Of a DNA stretch of 64,000 nt, positions 23,239-38,200 are shown one piece after another. Position 1 is the stretch's first letter. Every line of letters begins with the position of its first letter. The stretch comes from Stichopus chloronotus (Eukaryota; Echinodermata; Holothuroidea; Aspidochirotida; Stichopodidae): assembly GCA_021234535.1 (NCBI GenBank), contig CM037850.1, forward strand, positions 14,236,114 to 14,300,113, in the 5' to 3' direction. Position numbers and translations under genes: made by a program. The notes under the pieces are model-generated. The model ran no database searches and was not told the origin of the DNA. It saw only the letters and a program-made list of their open reading frames with translations.

Positions 23239-26200
23239 CTGAAAATTAGACAAAAGCAAAATACTACCAAAATATTTAATCATTAAATATCTCAGTCACT
23301 TTTCACTTACATAATTGGAAGAAATTAATTTTGGTTAATGCAAAATCGAATTCATATTCAGCTTCAAAGATTCAGTCGTAAGACAATGCATCAAAATATT
23401 TTTTTCTGGTAGACTTTAAGTAAGTTGCAAAGTTGAAAGACCAACCTTTATCCATTTGAGAATTTTATTGATAGCTAAAATGGCAACCTGTTTGGTGGTA
23501 AGAGGGCTGAATACTGCATACAATTCAAATCCAGTGGTAATCTACAGAAAAAGGAAAATTGTAGAAGAAACTAGAATAAAGAGCTAATCCTGTCTCCTTC
23601 AACACAAACAACTTGCCACTCCATTGTTTATGATAACAACAGATTTACTTCCAATCAGGCACTGCTTTACTGGCCCTTCTAACAATGTTTCACCTTCTGT
23701 TAAATGGAAACAAGGCATTTGTTTTACAGGGAGAAAAATGTATTTTAAAAGAAATATTTATTAACAAAGAATGATAGATTATTCTAAAAAAGGCAGGACA
23801 TAACCTTCTTTCCAAGAAATAACTTAAGATAGAAATTCAGTTATTTGTTGCTCAACAATAATGCTCAAACTTCCAAAATTCAAGTGATGCATCTTCCAAA
23901 ACTCATCTTCTCCACAAATTTTTGAGGAGATGAAGCTATTGATGGTGCTAATTGGTGACACTGAATGTTATCTTCTTTGTGTACCATACTGGTGCATTTG
24001 AAGATCCTACTGCTCTAAATTATCAAACATATAGCCTATGATACAAGAGAATTCAGAGTGGAAGCTGTAATTCACAGTTATGGAGGAGAATTATAAGTTG
24101 AGGGAGGGGTTTCCCCCTCCTGGATGTTTTTATTTTTTTTCTTTTAGTGGATAGAATATGCTGAAATGGAAAAAGAGTGCAATATTTTCCTATTTTCATT
24201 CTAAATTTGTGACAGGAGAAACTGACTTATTGGCAACTTTGTTTTTTTTCAATCGAGCCAGTGGTTGTTTTAATTCTGTTAAATACTGTTTTACCACCAG
24301 AAGACCTTCCAAATTTTTTTCAGAACAAATTTTGATGTAAAAGATATCAAGATAATAATGAATTCATAAATGATGTTTGCCGATTCTTGGTCAAATTGTG
24401 GTCATTTATGCCCATGCTAAAAAGGAATTATGATGGTCATATTGAACTTAACCTCACTATGACCTCATTACTCTTATTAAATACAGATATTACAATATCA
24501 TAAAGTTGCTCTGAAGGCTATCGTTGCATGTGTATCACCCAAAATGATTGCCCCTTGACAGTCTTCCTTTTTGTTCGGTACACTTCTAGTAGAAACATTC
24601 TATTTTGTGCCCAGTGTGATAGATAAAACCAGTGAATACAATATAGGAGGATTTTCATTTTTATTAGACTCTAAAAGGGTAAAGTTGCTTCATAAAATTG
24701 CCCTGCTAATGGGGGGGTTAGTCAAGGATGTTTGTTACCTTTCCTTTCATCAATTTGTGCTAAAATGTTCCTAGAATATTTCTTCATTTTGTGTATTTCT
24801 AAGCATTTTGTTGCCTTGGACATAAAAAACAAAATGACACAAACTATAGATAAGTCAAAGAAGCCAAGGACTCACTAAATGGTATGTGATTGTTGATGTC
24901 AACAGTATTATCTTGTTTTACTTTCTCCTTCCACTGTTATCTCTGTACATATCACAACTTACCCAACCAAGCACACTTTCATGAGATCCAACATAGAACA
25001 GAATTTTAAGTGGTCTGGCTTGATTATGAACCTTTTGATGAACAAACCTATAAAATGAATATAGCCTGAAGAAAGAAAAAAAATTATATTTAATTGTTGT
25101 TGATTTACAACCCAGGGTAGTGGCTGCCGAACTGCAAATGTCAATACCAGAGAGATACTACAAGTCAAACCAAATAAAGTTTGCATGTAATGTCAAAGTT
25201 ACACTGAAATAAATGAAGCAGCCATCAAACTTAAGAAAGACTTTATCAGACTGATTAAGAAATATAGAACAGTGTTTAATAGGGGTCAACCGATAATTAG
25301 ATCGGACATTAAATCGGGCCAGCGTTCACTGCTGATGACAAATATCGGATCGGGGAAATTTAGATGCCAACGTTTGCCAATGTTCAGCAACCTGTAAAGA
25401 CATTTGCATTGAAGATGTATTCATACGTGACCAAGGAAAGGAACTAAGAAATCCCCTGTGACGGCTATTCTCTATCTATAAAGGTAAAATTACAACAGTA
25501 AAATTTGCAATGATTTTGGAATCATCACAAAAGCAATCCAGCAACTTCGTTATACATAAAGTGAAAATTTTCCTGGGAGAACATGCTTGACAATAAAAAT
25601 AAGGGATTGGATATCCGCCGATGTTGGGATAAAACATCAGTCATCGAATCAGCAGAGAAATACCACATCCGTTAACCACTAGTATTTAATTTGGTCATCA
25701 GCCTGTAATGTTAACAGAATGGACTTCAAAATGGTTTATTGATAAACATGAATACACCACATGGAGAACTTTCTGGATAATAATCACTGTATAACAGTTA
25801 AGATAAAATCAAAGTGCAAAGAAAATGTGGCAAGGAGTGTCAAAAGTTGGTTTCAGACAAATTCAAATTGACTTAAATAGACAGACGCACAATGTACAGA
25901 TATGTACAGAGATATTAAATGATAAGTTCAACATCTAACATGAACTCTGTGGGTAGTGGAGAGGATAGATGTACGTTAGTTTCACATCAGTGTAACACAA
26001 ACCAAAAAGTATGCACATGGGTAATTCCCATGGGTCATGATATAGTACTACAAGAAGATGCAATATGATATTTCTACTTGTAATTTAAAGACGCCTTCCC
26101 TTAATTATATGAGATGATTCAGTATTTGACAAACCTGTTGACGTGTCATAATGCTAGTTATTAGCATACCATTATTACTGTGCGAGTCATTCTTTGTCAT

Positions 26201-29200
26201 CAGAGGATTCAACTTCTCTTAATATCATGTAACAACAAGGAACCATTTTTGGAGATAATGTTATTTCTGAGGTATAAAAATGGATAAAAGCATGTACTTT
26301 GAATGTTTCCAACTTGTTTGTTTGAACACACTGTCCCACTATGAAGACCTATTTTGTAATTCTGAATTTTCTTTACGATGTGACCACTCTTGATCTTAGC
26401 TCTTGCTATTTCTGATATGGTTTCAATAAATGAGAGATGCTCTTTACATTCTTATACATAGATTTCACATATGCATTGTATTCCCATAAAACCCAATAAA
26501 TGAACTAAATAAAAGTCAAACTTATTTGAAATCTTTGAAGTGGCGACAGTCCGATATGGTTGCTATACCAGAAGTCAATGTTGTTTACCTTTCTTGCTCT
26601 TCTGGTTGGGAGTATGGAGGTCCCCATGAAGGTGCTGTAAACTGGGCAGTACTTTTGTTTTTGTAGAGAAAGTGTCTCAGTTCTCCTACTCCTACCTCTT
26701 GGCAGGTATAGTTTCCATTTTTCACAGACTGTTTAATAGCAGCAAGGCAGTTATGTTTCCTTAATTTCTGTGAAAGACAAGAAAAGCAAACTTGGTAAAT
26801 TGTGGTACAACATAGAAAACTGACAGACTATGGAAGATGATTGTAAAACTAAATAGTTCAACACACCTCACGCAATACAAGATCATAGAAAATGGAGAGC
26901 AACTTCCATTGCACAAATAAGAATAAATACAATCAAACCAAAATGGAACCACCCTGTGATGTCAAGCTTCACTTCAACCAAATGGCAAGAGTGCATTGTG
27001 ATTTTGGTGATGTTACATACAGTGGCCTAGCTTCAACGTAATTACTACATATTAAAATCCAATGCAATTTGGGACTTTGGGAGAGAGAGAGAGTACACTG
27101 ACATCACACATACCAAATATGAGGTCTGTCAATGCTCTCTTCATATTGGTACAGTAATTCAGACAGATTCAACAAGAGTTTCAACAAGAATTTCTGAAAA
27201 TCTTGTAGACGATGAAAAGTGACAAAACTCTCCATAGTAATATATGATTGCCATACATTCCACTCTACAACAAAGTTTAGATGCCATATTCAACATTAAC
27301 GGAGTGACGGTCAAAATCCACCAAAACTTACAAACTTCATGTACTGATAATTGTACGCAATTAAATTAGATATGAGCTTCACTAAAAATAACAACAGCAT
27401 TCTTGTACTTTCACATCAACACATTAAATGTGACATATGTTCAGGCATTTATTCTTCCTTTTCAATTAAACTTCAGTTGATCTTTGCCCGGGGTCTTAGG
27501 CAGGCAGCTGTGATTAGCATCTAACAAACCCCAAACAAACTGGACAAATTCCAAATTCATATAGACTGTGTGATCTTCACGTAAGGAGCATGATCCATAG
27601 CATCAATAAGTCAAGCTAAACACAAAATTGGTGTATAAAGATATGCAATAAATCCATCTAAACGCAGCAAGCAGCATAAAGCTGGTTACATTGAAGCAAT
27701 ATTACCAAGATGTCAACTGTCATTCACATATTATTGACAAGTACATGAAAATTGTCAATGAAGTCTCCATTCTAATCTACTAATGTTTATCTCCAAACAA
27801 GGTTGTGATTATGACATAAAACAACCAATAGTTTAACAGGAAGCAAGTTGACTGTACGATCGGATTATAAAATAAATTACAAAACAAAGTACAACAAAGA
27901 CAATTAAATGTACATTAACGTCAACAAATCTCTACTATATCACTTTTGCTTACAGTTTTAAGTTTACCTACACAATTTCATTTCAGCTTACCTCTACTAT
28001 TGTTTTAGTTTACCGCTACTATTTTACGTTAGTTTATCTACAGCTACTATTTTATTTATTCTTACCTCTTCTATTTTACTTTAGTTTATCTAGAGCTACC
28101 ATTTTATTTATTCTTACCTCTACTATTTTAGTTTATCTAGAGCTACTATTTTATTTCTTCTTACTTCTACAATTTTACTTTAGTACTTTAGTTTATCTAG
28201 ATCTACTATTTTATTTATTCTTACCTCTACTATTTTACTTTAGTTTATCTAGAGCTACTATTTTATTTATTCTTACCTCTACTATTTTCTGTTTACAATT
28301 CTCCATCTCCTTGAATGCCATTTGGTCAACAGTTAGGAGTAAGAGGCAGGCAGGACTGTGGTCTAAGTATGATATATGAGAGTAGAGGTAACCACTACTA
28401 TCGAAGTTAGGAAGACATATTGGAACCCACGAATCTGAAGTTTCAAAAGCTGAAGATGCTTTGAGTAGGTTTATGATGAGATGTAAATCTGGAGAAATAA
28501 AGAAGACATTGAAATACTCAGATGATTTAATACCAAAAGATCACATTGAAACAATAGTCAGTATTACTGGAGCACTCAATCACAGGCAGAAATAACAGGA
28601 ATGAACAGCACTTAGTACCTGAGAAATTGAACCTTATATCGATTGCAAAAACCAAATCCTGTGAAATAGTATGATAGATTCTGAGGATACATTTTACATA
28701 TAAAGCAGTGATTTGGGTGTCTCATTGGGGGGGGGGATTATTATTGTTCACAGATCCTGGGCATATTTTTTAATTACTGTAGTTCTGTAAGATTACTGCC
28801 GAGTGTGAGGATCTGACATTTTAGTGACTATGATATGATAATGGAACCAGACACATCCATCATGTTTTAACTTCATGATGGATACATATGATAGGTACAT
28901 ATGATATGCCTTGTAATATATACGCACAAAACTACATCACACAACATGTAGCCAATCAACAATATAGCTTGAACAGTTATTTGCTGTGCACAGCAAATGT
29001 TATGGCCCTACTGTGGCCCAAGGAAAGGATTGGATCACTGCATTATGCAAATGGGTGTGTTGCAAAATCATCATTTTTCTGTTGAAGATTTCCTCCTTGT
29101 CACCCAGCGTGGGGAACTTGTTCGTATTGATAAAACATTGGTCGGTATTTTAGATATAAAGGGCCATTTTGGGGGCAGGATGAGGCTTGTTGTTGCATAA

Positions 29201-32200
29201 CGATAAGTGAGTTCAGCTCTAACAGGGCGAGAACAGAGAGTTCGGTAAAATCCCTCATTTACATTTGCTATGGGATGTGTAGATTCTGGTGTAAGGACCT
29301 CAGTGACCAAGTTTAGTCTGCCTCACTCAGGAATCAGGGGTTGTTAACCCATTTGTGGGTAGTTTCAGGTTAGAGGGAGATAACCTGCAGTTTCTTGAAA
29401 TGTTAGCTTGTACAGTAACGCAAAATTTTCTCCAGTGTTAAAGACTAGGGGTTGCCTATAGGCCTATATCAGAGACAGATTGTTGTTACACACTTTGCGA
29501 ACAAGGCAAGTTGATTCCAGCAGACCAGCTGGACAAACACCTGTCTGAATCAACGGAGCATTCCAAAGGGGTGGTAGCACTGACTACAGTACGCATAGCC
29601 CGCAAAACAAGAGGAGGGGAAGTTAGCAACATAAATATTTGCTACTGTCGTGACAAATCACATCAAAACTCCAAAGTCCTCTGTCTATGAATTCAAGATT
29701 AAATCTCAATATTTCAAGCATCTGCAATTGACAAACTGTAGAATACATTTAAACAATTCTTATTAAACAACATAAACGTTGTAACTTAAAAACGTCGGCT
29801 TTTCTTTCGCAGAGAATGAAATGTGCACGTAATTCCCGAGGTGGATATGCTATGGGCTATACATTTAACTACGTTAGGATATAATTAGCCTAAAGTTACA
29901 GAAGGCTTTGTACGGTCTTCTGTATTTTTTAAAGGTCTTTTGGTACATTTAACTTTAAAAATGCATACATGTAATATAGTTGGTTTACATGAAACACACA
30001 ACATTTTGTGAAGCACTTAAGTTTTGAAGCAATATCGAATCATTTCTTTTGATCAAAATTTTGTTACCCTGTGGTGTGGTTTTCCGTCCTAATGCTAAAC
30101 TGTTCATTATTCAAAGGATTATATTTGTACACACACATGTGGGGCAATTCTTATGAGAGTAATGCAAGATCACTGAAACTTGCAATTGTCATTTTATATG
30201 TCTGAAATGGAAATTCACAGAAATGGGAAGGTTGAAAACAGACAAAAAGGGGAAATTGAGAGGTGGAAAATGAAATTTCCAATTTGTGGTGCAGGAGATG
30301 GGGAAGGGGGGGCATCCACAGTTTTCACTCCAAAATGACAAGTACTTATGATTATGATAAAAAAAAGTAAACAAAGGGAAATAGAAAAGGAAACAAAACA
30401 GCATACTATTTCAAGCTCATTTACTGTATGCACCTGTTCCGTCAAAATATTGATATTATCAGTATTTGGAAGTCCATATGTCAATATCTTTGTTTTGGAA
30501 TAGTGACCCACCTTAGCATCCACATATTTGTGCAATCATGAAAATAGTACAAGTGCTATATTGTGGCTGACACGTTTAAGTGTTACTTTTAACATATTTT
30601 GGGAGGCTGGCTGCCTCGTGTGGCTGATTGAAAAGAGGGAATGTGATGAAAAAGGTTAAGACCAACTGATCTTAGGAGATGATCATAAAGAAAATCAGAT
30701 TCAGGATACGAATCAAGAGGAAATGAAAACAGTCATCCTCCAAGAAGATGAAGATGGGAGAGAAAGATATCTTACCTGCTGGATGAAGAATATATTTCTT
30801 CATGTGTACCAATGTGACTAATTTACCATCTGCAATAAGGATTGCAAAAACCAAATCCTGTGAAAAAGAAAAAAGAAAACCAGTGACACATTGACTTCTA
30901 TCACAACTGAAAAGGTGAGCACAATCACCATAAATAATTTGACAAGAACTTATATTGAATTAGCAATCACTTGAAATAAGCTATGATCTGAATAAAGTGA
31001 AATAGTCAATGCATTATAATACTACATGACAACATTGTTATGAACTCTACCTAGCTGATTCTCCAGGTTGGCATGTAACTATTTAAACCCTACCTTGACC
31101 TTTGCACTCTGCATACTTTGACCGATAACATCTCTAATTGATCCCTCTAGAGGGAGCCCTCTCACAGCTGACAGCAAAAAGCACGGATCTGTGTCCATTA
31201 AATCGGCTAGACTATTAAGGAATTTTTCAGTTCCTGTGAAGAACAAAATCAAATTCAATGATATTAGTACTTATGGCCTTAATTATTGTGGACTTATGTG
31301 GATCAGTTCATTAATATGATTAACATAATTATACACCTGACTTTTGTGAGATTTTCACTTGAAATAGCAGGATGCAGGATGCATAATTGATGTGAAAATT
31401 CATCAGCTGAACATAATATCTACCTCTTGGTAAAGGCTGGGATTCCATGAATCACAAACATGGATATAAGGACAAAATGAATACTGTGAAGTTCCATTGC
31501 AAGAAAATAAAATGCAAGAAAAGTCTTCAATTAAACATGAATGGACAAAAATGCCAATGATCAAACAAAACTCAATAAGTGCTATTTCAAGTAATAAATA
31601 GCCAGAAGTTTGTCCTGTCATTATAATAGAAATACTACACAGCATTGTCATATAAATCAACCAAAAGAACTTAAAGCACATCAACAACACTACCTGCAAA
31701 TAGAAGGACATCCCATAACAGCGACACAGTTAAACTGTTCATCAAAATAAGCTTTAGTAATTTTTAATGAACATTTAATGAACACTTACTCTCTATAAAT
31801 CACACTGAAGGTCTCACAATGCAAAAAGGAATGCAGATTTTACAGATATATTGCACATTATCCGGAGCTTTGACAAATTGTCTGTTAAAATATCTCACGT
31901 ATTCTTACACTTTTATTCAGAAACTGCATTTAAAACTTTAATTTACACATTAAATATTTAATTTACCATTACAGTGTAGCAGAGATCATTGTTATGTAAT
32001 GTAAATTACAGTTATCTCATTATTACATCATACATTACTGTTCTGAAAGGTTCACAGCTCACTTTTTTTCATCAGTTCCTAAAATCAGATCCAGCTAATA
32101 TCTGATAATATATTCGCACCTATCTGGTAACAAGGTACCTGACAAAAATATGACAAGTATCGTAAACATTGGCATTTTGACAATGCCTTACTTTGGCTTG

Positions 32201-35200
32201 GAGGTATCTTACTACTGTAATACATACACTTACCTTCTCATTAGATTGTTTTGCCATGTTTATTTCACACTTCTCAACATAAGATATCAGATATCACAGA
32301 TAATATCCCATACTGATCTTAAGACAAGAGCCCAAGGGCACTGTGGTTCCTTGCACAGATGGAGAGCACATAATGTAAATTATTATTAATATTTATAAAT
32401 TATTCATAAATATCAAAAAAGCCATTTCAATTAATGCAATGAATTGAAGATGTTGATTTAGAACTGCAATATACAGCAATATCCCATTCATTTTACAAAA
32501 CACAAACAGCTGTGAATCTCTGCAAATTGCAATAAGGCTTATCACATCTATGTCCCTTTAAAGTCTACCAAACTGACAACATGCCCTGGAGGGAACTCCT
32601 GGGGTCTAGTTTAAACTGGTAAAAACACCAACTGGCTTATTTTCTTTCATTGTGTTCTGCCCTCTTCACAAATTGAAAAGACACATGAATGAACACATTA
32701 GCACTCACGCACGAGGAGGTAAACTGATCCAGCCAAAACTTGTCTGGTGTGACCACCTACAGTACTGCAAACAGCACACTGCTGCTTCATTTGATCAAGA
32801 AACTGCTAACTCAAGCAGAACTTCCATGATGCACTGGAGGGGGACTGATGGAACATATGAGCATCCATAGCATAACAAGGTTTTCAAACTTATGCCCCTA
32901 GTTCCCCCAGATGACCTTTGACCTCCACCAAAAATGATAGGGCACACCTTCTCAATATGGTGAACCTACATACCAAGTTTGACTTTCATCTGACTTTCCC
33001 CTATTGCGTTACAGCGTACCCAAGCAAAACAGACTTTGGCCCCCAGTTCCTCCAGATGACCTTTGACCTCCACCAAAAACGACAGGGCACACCTTCTCAA
33101 TATGGCACCTACATACCAAGTTTGGCTTTCATCTGACTTTCCCCTATTGAGTTACAGCGTACCCAAGCAAAACAGATTTTTGCCCCCAGTTCCCCCAGAT
33201 GACCTTTGACCTCCACCAAAAACGATAGGGCACACCTTCTCAATATGGCAAACCTACATGCCAAGTTTGACTTTTATCTGACTTTCCCCTGTTGAGTTAG
33301 AGCGTACCTAAGCAAGTGTCACAGATGCACACACACACACATGCCAACCTGACTGCATAGGTTCCTTTGCTGACGCAAGGAACCAAAAATGCTTAAGAAA
33401 CCAGGTAGTAATTTTGAAACTGATTAGTAAATGTTGGGGATATCCAGGTTACCCAGGGTTAAGCTGGCATGGCACTCCAGCAAAAGTGAACCGTTTTATC
33501 CGGATGTCTGATAATCGTACTTTGATTATTGTTGTTATTTTCCTCACACACTTTACATACATGCAAGTTGACAAAGGCCCAATATTTTTATGCCTGAGAG
33601 GTAGAGTGCTATATGAGCGCTCCTCTAACCACAAAAACTTTATTTCTTGTCGATTTCAACTGATTTTTCCACAAATATTTCACTGCAACTTTCAACATTC
33701 CACAATTATTTTTAGTATTTCATGGTTATCTTCCCTTTCACGATATTACAGATTTTTTTATATTTTTATTTTTCTTCATTAATCACACCTAATAAAATTG
33801 GTTATTACCAGTTTCGGTTATATAACCAATTTACTGTGAAAGCTTACCCAGGGTTAACCAGGAAAACTTTTTTTACAGTACACAATACCACAGTAAGATA
33901 ACCACTGACCTGACAGTAACCTTCGTAAGTCGTAGTTCCTCCTCTGCTTAAATATTTCAGTAAGTTGAGCATGTGTTAGGACACTTAGGATCTGGTTGTA
34001 CATGTAACGTAATTGTAAAAAAAGCTGCAGAGTGAAAGAAAATGTGTAAATGAGAAGATTATACTTTTCAAAGATTTTTGAAGCTAAAATATGTAAAAGT
34101 GTCTTGTGGAAACAGTAGAAAAGATCATGTGAAGCCTCCTGAAAATTTACAACAATAATTATATCCTAACATGGTGTGATATATGGCAAATAGTCTAACC
34201 ACATCAACTGTTGTACATTTCATCATATGCGAAAGGCAACAGCCAACTACTGGTAAGTAACAGAGTCCATGGTATTTAAAGAAATGTTTGACTTACAATT
34301 TATTGTTTATGAATCCTCATGGCTTCTATAATTTAGATTCACGAACTGAATAATTTGTACAAAGATTACTGAGGATGTGATAGCACGACATGTGTGGGCG
34401 TGCATAGGCCACAGTACAGCATGAACTGTGTTTGTATTTTCATTCATTCATGGCTGAATCTAAATTCTGAGTTAGTCTGGTTTTAAGTACCCATTACCCG
34501 ACCGGATGATGCGAACGGCTACCTGGTCTGAAGTTTTTCTACCTGACTAACACCTACAGCTAAGAACATAACCCATAGCATAACAGCATTACCACCAACC
34601 GTTTGCTTAAATCCTACAATAATCATCGAGACATTAGATCTGAAAAGTTTAGAAGGAATGCACACACGAAATTTTGCATTCTTTGTTGCAAGGACTTTTA
34701 AGTGTTGCTGACCAACAAACTGGTTCATATTTCTTCCAGGGCTAAGATTTATGTGTTTGTTTGGTTAATATTTGATCAGTTAATTGAGACACATATTTTG
34801 TTATCTTGTTTCATTGTTTCTACAAGCATCTAACCAATCAGCATGTATGTCATTTGTTTCATTTCTCCCAATAGCTGCATTAACTTCCTGTCTCTAACAA
34901 TAAGATAGTGGACAGAGGTATCGTAATCTTCTAATCCATTCCCTTGTGCTTTTACTTCTTGAACCATTCCATGGGTGTTAATAAGGTGATCACTTTTTCC
35001 ATGGAGATATGATGTACATAATCCCCAATTACGCTTCAGGGGGGCACTGTTTAAAAATAGTGCCAGCACTGGGACAACTTTCCTCACTCATGTCCAAGCC
35101 CTTTACTTATTCATGCCCATTTAACCTGATATTGAAATTATTTTAACTCTAAATAATCTTCTTTGACCCAAATAATTGACATTGTTCCCCTACCCCTGAC

Positions 35201-38200
35201 TTTACTTTCATTAAATCAAGTACCTGTGACAGTTGATGTTACTTTGACCTTGCTTTCAGAAGGGCAGTCTACCTTTCACAATAGGTCTTGCTTGGATTTT
35301 AAAAGTTGCCCATGCAAAGGTAATAACAGCTGACTTTGTGATGATCATGGCAATTTGCCTTGCTTTAATTTTAATAGTTAACTTTGCTTTACTTTAGTTG
35401 ACAACAGATTTGGTTCTTTTTGGTTTTAATAGTTGGCTTTGCCTTACCACAGGTTATAGTGCATTGATCTTGACATTTGACTCTGCTATGATTTTAATAG
35501 TTGACCTTGACTTGACCTGAGCAGTTGACCTATGCTAATAACAGAAAGTCTTACTTTGTTTTTGGCAGCTGGTGTTGGTTTGACTGCGACAGTTGACCTT
35601 GTTTTGACCTTAACAATTTACTTTTAATAGTTGAAACAGTTGAAAAAACTTTGAGCATAACTAGAGCAGCAATGCTGCTGAATCTCAATGCTTATGGTCA
35701 TTTACTGTTTCTTTGTGAGGACGTTCTGAATGAGTTAGCAACAGTTCACTTGTAATCAAAGAGATTAACAATGAAAAGTAGAAAACTTTGAATCTAGTTG
35801 ATGTATTTGGTTGAATCTTGTTAATAAAATATGAAACTTAAGCCTCTTCAGTTCGCTTGCATGTCTTTTTAAAGGTAGCTGTGTATTCATGTCAATTAAA
35901 CAGTTGTTTTCGAGTTTTTGTCACCTGCTCTGAAAATGTGGGCAGCTAAACTCCTAGTGTCAAACATTACAATTTTTTCGTTTGTACTTTATGTTTAAGC
36001 TGAGAATGCAGCAATTGGTTTGAAACCTCAATAGCCTATTTACTACTCTGTCCTGCTATTACGCACTTCAATCACAGCAAATGGAAGGAGCTTAAAAAAC
36101 TACTGCAAGTGGCCTGCCAATCCAAACACACGATTAAAACATCTATACTTTATGCAAGTACCATCCAGGTTTCAGGCAGTCAAGAATTTGGTCAAGAATT
36201 TGCAAAAAAGACTTATTATACATATTTTCTTCTAACCTAAACTTGAAAAATCTTTTGCTTACCTGCAAAGAAGCCTGATGAGGAAGTCTGATACACATTA
36301 ACAATAAATCAAGACCCTGTTATCATTTTAAAAGAATATCAGAGTGTCCAGCTAGCGTGGCGATATCTCTATACATGTAACGTATTTAGATTATAATAAT
36401 AATAATAATGGAACCTTTCTCTTTTTATATCTTGCTTGACTTACCTGCTGCTGTGATTCTCCTGTAGATGAAGCTGCTACCAATAATAAAGGAGGCCGTA
36501 AATAGAATACAATTAGATGTCCTCCAGCTACAACTGACCTGAGAAAGGAAACAAAATAAAGTCATTAAGATCTATGCTTTTCAACAAATTATCTTTATTG
36601 TTGATTGCACTCTATCATTTATAGAAAAAAAATATGTTGAAATGAAACCAAGACTACTCCTTTTTGTATTTGATTGATGTTCAATCTGAGTTTACACTAC
36701 CAAGGTACAGTATGAGTTCAAAAAGATACTCTCTTATACAACATTCTTAAATTTAGTGGCGTGCTACACAACAAACAAAATGCCAAAATGCCAACATGTC
36801 CTTTCATATGTGCAACGTATTGAAAACTGGTTCCAATTGCATAGCAACAAAAGTCCTTGGAATTAGTAAACACCTTGAATTCATTTCACATGAGTATCCT
36901 TGTAGTAAGTTAACATAATGAACTTAAAGATTGTATGGTAAATTTGTAATACCTGTACAATCACACAAACTGAGGGCCTTTGTTCAATCAATCAGAACTA
37001 CTTTAAAAAAAAGATAACAATGTACCTACTTTTATCAGCTGAAACTGGACCATTTTTCTTACACGTTTTACCCTCAGATCCAATGAATGTTCCCTTTTTC
37101 ATCACATACACACCTCAAAAATATTTCATATCGAGACTTGAAATTCCCTTTAAATTGCTTAAATTTAACTCTCAAACTACACCTCAATTTAATATTTCAT
37201 TTGAATACTCAAACCTACAAATCTGTGTTAATTGCATTTTATATCTCTGTTCAAAATAAAACTTACTACAAATCACAACCAACTCTTTACACCCATAAAC
37301 GCATTTACTAATTAGCAAACAGACAATGAGCAATGCTGATGGTTGAGAATTTGGAAGCTTTTCTGTAAATAATTTTTACAATGAACACTGATATATCTCA
37401 TGAACACTGATATATCTCATGAACACTGATATATCTCATGTACTTTGGGAGTAACACATTGCCATAAATGTTACTAAAGTGAACATTATAAACACAATAA
37501 AACACCATCAGGGTTTCACAAATCAACTCAAAAATTTTCCTCATACACCTGTGTATGAACAATACCACGGGTGAAAATTGAGCAGGCAGGTATATTTGGT
37601 GGCTAGGAAAAGGTTTGAAATCAACTGTACACTCTGAACAGGTATGAACTCTACAGCGACTATTACAATAAAATGATCAAGATGAAACCTGTTCAGGGAG
37701 CAACCATTTGAAATTGAGATACTGTATCAGAATTCTAAATGGTACAATCAATAGTTCCATTGAATTTTGCTGCTAAGTGCTCAGAAACCAGAATGCAGGG
37801 ATGAATTGTGCTTTAATAATGTAATCAGGACTTAAATGTAATGTGAATCACCAGCAACGCTATCACAGGATTCAACACATAAAGCATTGTAAAGTATGGA
37901 CAAGCATTATGACGGTAACAATGGCATGCACGGCCACCGACCATGATATCAGTCCAAGATTCTTCTTGAAATTGGCTACAAATGGCCACATTTAGGATCC
38001 CTGACCTCCACTCAAAAACAATCACTACAGATAAAACTCTCATTTACACAATGACATTTCATGTCAAATGAAGCAATGAGATTCTTGCACATAATGTGCA
38101 GTAATGTGTAAACAAGTACATTTTATAGTTTCATCCACATGCTTCCAAAATGTTGTGTCCATATGAACTGACTTTGCCTATAAACGGGTCAGGATTCAAA

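Noticed and set aside
28888..29310. Overlapping frames on both strands near 29.1 kb
   Set aside because: No conserved motif and no MON1 homology; lies in an intron and the frames contradict each other.
34830..35087. 85-codon minus-strand frame in a MON1 intron
   Set aside because: No homology to MON1 or to a transposase block could be recognised and there are no flanking splice sites.
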